Shown here: in pieces, positions 62,232 to 64,000 of the stretch
Position numbering within the stretch: position 1 is the stretch's first letter
Layout: each line of letters opens with the position of its first letter
Assembly (NCBI GenBank): GCA_964486075.1
Contig: CAZALU010000003.1
Span: 1 to 64,000 of the forward strand
Direction of reading: 5' to 3'
Source: JAHIJO01 sp964486075
GTDB taxonomy: Bacteria; Verrucomicrobiota; Kiritimatiellia; JAAZAB01
Length of the DNA: 64,000 bases
Notes under the pieces: generated by a model
The model's input: only the letters and a program-made list of their open reading frames with translations
The model's database searches: none
What the model was told of the DNA's origin: nothing
Program-made: the position numbers and the translations under genes

Positions 62232-62983
62232 CTTGGGATCTCCCTTTTTTGTGTTTTGTTTTTTGTTTGGCAGTCAGAATTCAGAATAGCTCCTGATTCC
62301 TGAATCCCGACTGCGGCTTTGCGAGTGCGCGTAGCGGCCGCGATGTAGACCGCGGCCAGAATGCTAAAAATATAGGCCTGCACCATACCGGTCAGCAGAC
62401 CGAGTAGCGTCATAACAATTGGAAAGATGAAGGGCGTGATGGTTAGCAGAATACCGATAATCATCGCTCCGCTCATCATGTTGCCGAACAGACGGACGGC
62501 CAGGGCCAGCGTGCGGGAGATTTCACTGATTATGTTAAAGGGCAACATGATAAACGTCGGCTGCATGTAGGATTTGAGGTAATCGATCGGTCCTTGTTCA
62601 GCGATACCGAAAAGCGGCACGGCTACAAACACGCAAAGTGCGAGAGCCGCAGTGGTCGAGAGCGAGCTTGTCGGCGGCTCGTAGCCTGGGATAACAGTGC
62701 AGAGGCTGGAGGCGGCGACAAAGAGGAAGAGCGTGCCCAGAAAACCAAGATACCTTTCGGGGCGGCTGAGGCCCACTTCCTCGAGTTGATTCTGGATGGC
62801 GGTGACGATGATTTCAAGAAGGTTCTGCCAGCGGGACCGTTGCAGATCGGTGGACAGTTGGCGCGTGATCAGTTTTGAACCGACGGCCAGCACGAGCATC
62901 AGCCCCCACGTGAACACAATGGTGGCGTTAAGTTTGAAAACCCCATATTGCCAGAAGATTATCTCGTCAGGACTAAGGCGCAT
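62219..62983 (-). CDS. atpB: N-type F-ATPase a subunit
   Basis: 254 aa. The essential Arg164 is in LAVRLFGNMMSG; VQAYIFSILAAVYIAAA is the last helix. About 33 extra residues after Arg221 are hydrophilic and look like translated intergenic DNA; the frame reaches into atpE. AGGAGG lies before the ATG. It forms the ion half-channels beside the c-ring. Confidence 0.94.
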   Translation of the reverse strand: MRLSPDEIIFWQYGVFKLNATIVFTWGLMLVLAVGSKLITRQLSTDLQRSRWQNLLEIIVTAIQNQLEEVGLSRPERYLGFLGTLFLFVAASSLCTVIPGYEPPTSSLSTTAALALCVFVAVPLFGIAEQGPIDYLKSYMQPTFIMLPFNIISEISRTLALAVRLFGNMMSGAMIIGILLTITPFIFPIVMTLLGLLTGMVQAYIFSILAAVYIAAATRTRKAAVGIQESGAILNSDCQTKNKTQKREIPRWIA

Positions 62984-63311
62984 GACTGACCTCCTGTGCC
63001 GGCTGAGTGTGGATTTCCCTCGAAGGACGGGCCAGCCACGCCTGCCTCGGACGCAGTCGCAGGGTCACGACCAAGCGCGCAATGACGAAGCCAAGCAGGC
63101 ACGCCAGCATCCGCGCCCACTGACCACCGGATACGAAGTAGAATCCAAGCAGCGCAATACTCATGCGCAGCAGCAGGCTGCCGAAGAACCAAAGCGCCGG
63201 CCGTTGGGACGCAACGCCCTTACGAATCGTCCACCAAAGACCGCCAAAAAAAATCGCACCAAGCCCGCCGCCCGCCAAGCAGGACAGCATCAGGGGTAGC
63301 GTTTCATACAT
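62973..63311 (-). CDS. atpR: N-ATPase-specific membrane protein AtpR
   Basis: 112 aa, three membrane helices (MLSCLAGGGLGAIFFGGLWW, FFGSLLLRMSIALLGFYFV, MLACLLGFVIARLVV). AtpR is found only in N-ATPase operons and may assist Na+ or c-ring assembly. The ATG at 63311 follows AGGAGG; upstream codons in frame overlap atpQ. Overlaps atpB by 11 nt. Confidence 0.88.
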   Translation of the reverse strand: MYETLPLMLSCLAGGGLGAIFFGGLWWTIRKGVASQRPALWFFGSLLLRMSIALLGFYFVSGGQWARMLACLLGFVIARLVVTLRLRPRQAWLARPSREIHTQPAQEVSHAP

Positions 63312-63642
63312 CGTTATCCTCCTGTTCCTCGCGCATGGCCTTGTCTTCCTTGGCAACCCAATGCCACGCATTTAAGCAGCCGATCATAAGGCCGGCCACC
63401 AACAGCGCCAGCGTCCAGGCATGCTTGCCCGGGTGGTGTTTATCCAACCACAGTCCCAACGCCGCACCGAGGAGCGTCGGAAGGACCACCGACCAGCCGA
63501 TAAGTCCCATCATGCCCAGACCAAACCACACACCTGATGTCGGGTTGCGCCGCGCATTGAGCTTGCGGGCCACCTTCGCGCCGACCTGCTCGGCCAAGGT
63601 CGGCCCGTTGCCCGGGATCTTCTTGGATGACTCATCCTTCAT
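63304..63642 (-). CDS. atpQ: N-ATPase-associated AtpQ (AtpI-like) membrane protein
   Basis: 112 aa. A charged N-terminus (1-36) precedes two helices, GVWFGLGMMGLIGWSVVLPTLLG and AWTLALLVAGLMIGCLNAWHWV, with LGLWLDKHHPG between them, the AtpI/AtpQ hallmark. Probably a c-ring assembly or Mg-uptake factor (family inference). It overlaps atpC's end and atpR's start. Confidence 0.88.
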   Translation of the reverse strand: MKDESSKKIPGNGPTLAEQVGAKVARKLNARRNPTSGVWFGLGMMGLIGWSVVLPTLLGAALGLWLDKHHPGKHAWTLALLVAGLMIGCLNAWHWVAKEDKAMREEQEDNDV

Positions 63643-64000
63643 GCTGAAAGGCTGCCAAACGACTCACAAATCCGTTTTCCAGTTTCGCCATGACCGAGCG
63701 CGCGTTTTGTTCGTGCTCGTTCAGGATCATAAATTCTTTTTCCACCGCAGCTCGCAATTGGGTAAGATCCGTTCCGCCCATCGCTTGGCGTACGGAAACG
63801 AGCACTTTCGGGCCGGTCTTGACCAGTATCCCTTCATCAACGGCCACAAAAACTTCGCCTGCCGCTGCCGTCTCGTAGGTCAGAATTCCGGGCGCGAGCG
63901 CCGCGACGCAGTCCAGGCGCTGTGGCAAAATCCCAAACGAGCCCTCGTGCGTCTCCGCCACAATGCGCGCCACGCCGGTTCGATCGGCAAATATCTGGAA
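63632..64000 (-). CDS. atpC: N-type F-ATPase epsilon subunit (5' end beyond the window)
   Basis: The frame stays open to the window edge (about 122 residues seen) and the visible N-terminus, FQIFADRTGVARIVAETHEG, lacks the first ~10 residues of the family. SFGILPQRLDCVAALAPGIL is the epsilon beta-sandwich signature; the C-terminal two helices follow. The beta subunit gene would precede it outside the window. Confidence 0.93.
   Translation of the reverse strand, partial: FQIFADRTGVARIVAETHEGSFGILPQRLDCVAALAPGILTYETAAAGEVFVAVDEGILVKTGPKVLVSVRQAMGGTDLTQLRAAVEKEFMILNEHEQNARSVMAKLENGFVSRLAAFQHEG

Overview
The window looks like the chromosome of a Gram-negative bacterium of the PVC superphylum, probably Kiritimatiellota or Lentisphaerota. 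This is inferred from family content: exported terpene-cyclase-fold toroids next to ExbB/ExbD, a giant PQQ-type propeller protein, sulfatase-modifying-factor (FGE) domain proteins, a URO-D-family methyltransferase-like protein, an N-type (Na+) F-ATPase and an Ehr-type complex. No single marker gene fixes the taxonomy. GC is moderately high, genes are tightly packed and many start codons overlap the upstream stop (ATGA/GTGA). I saw no tRNA, rRNA, CRISPR array, intact insertion sequence or prophage.

Layout. 70-6781 (+): a metallophore/cobalamin-type uptake operon (TonB-dependent receptor, binding protein, Cys-rich isochorismatase-like protein, FecCD permease, ATPase, lipoprotein). 7168-9890 (+): secreted toroid protein and an OFA-family MFS transporter. 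10146-11174 (-): URO-D-family protein. 11296-15593 (+): housekeeping genes rpe, lepA, lepB, dtd. 16055-21628 (+): an 1857-aa exported PQQ-propeller protein with an embedded methyltransferase-like fold and a C-terminal CBM9/DOMON-like domain. 21814-40586 (-): a ~19 kb gene set that I consider the main novelty. 41508-49586 (-): a seven-gene operon for an energy-converting-hydrogenase-related (Ehr) membrane complex that has lost its [NiFe] ligands, led by an HTH-EIIA regulator. 49916-51082 (+): Trx-DsbD/CcdA-like protein. 51108-55586 (-): secreted proteins including two tandem FGE-domain paralogs. Then cinA (-), panC (+), and from 58374 to the window end (-) the N-ATPase operon atpC-Q-R-B-E-F-A-G.

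The 21.8-40.6 kb set reads, in transcription order: Pal/OmpA-like lipoprotein; 1078-aa TPR protein; ExbB; ExbD; a 1471-aa protein with a TonB/TolA-type membrane anchor, ~1000 residues of low-complexity linker and a C-terminal squalene-cyclase-like toroid; a YdjY-domain protein; 944-aa TPR protein; 271-aa TPR-like protein; ExbB; ExbD; ExbD; and a 527-aa protein with a TonB N-terminus (SxxxH transmembrane motif, TonB-like Val-Thr-Met-Val-x-Pro stretch) ending in the same kind of toroid instead of a TonB C-terminal domain. I infer two proton-motive-force-driven envelope modules of Tol-Pal/Ton ancestry in which the periplasmic effector is an alpha/alpha toroid. Its partner and function are unknown.

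Intergenic regions carry a family of nested hairpins bounded by TGTAGCC/GGCTACA, a 31-bp inverted repeat and several decayed gene ends (a gldA 5' fragment and others).
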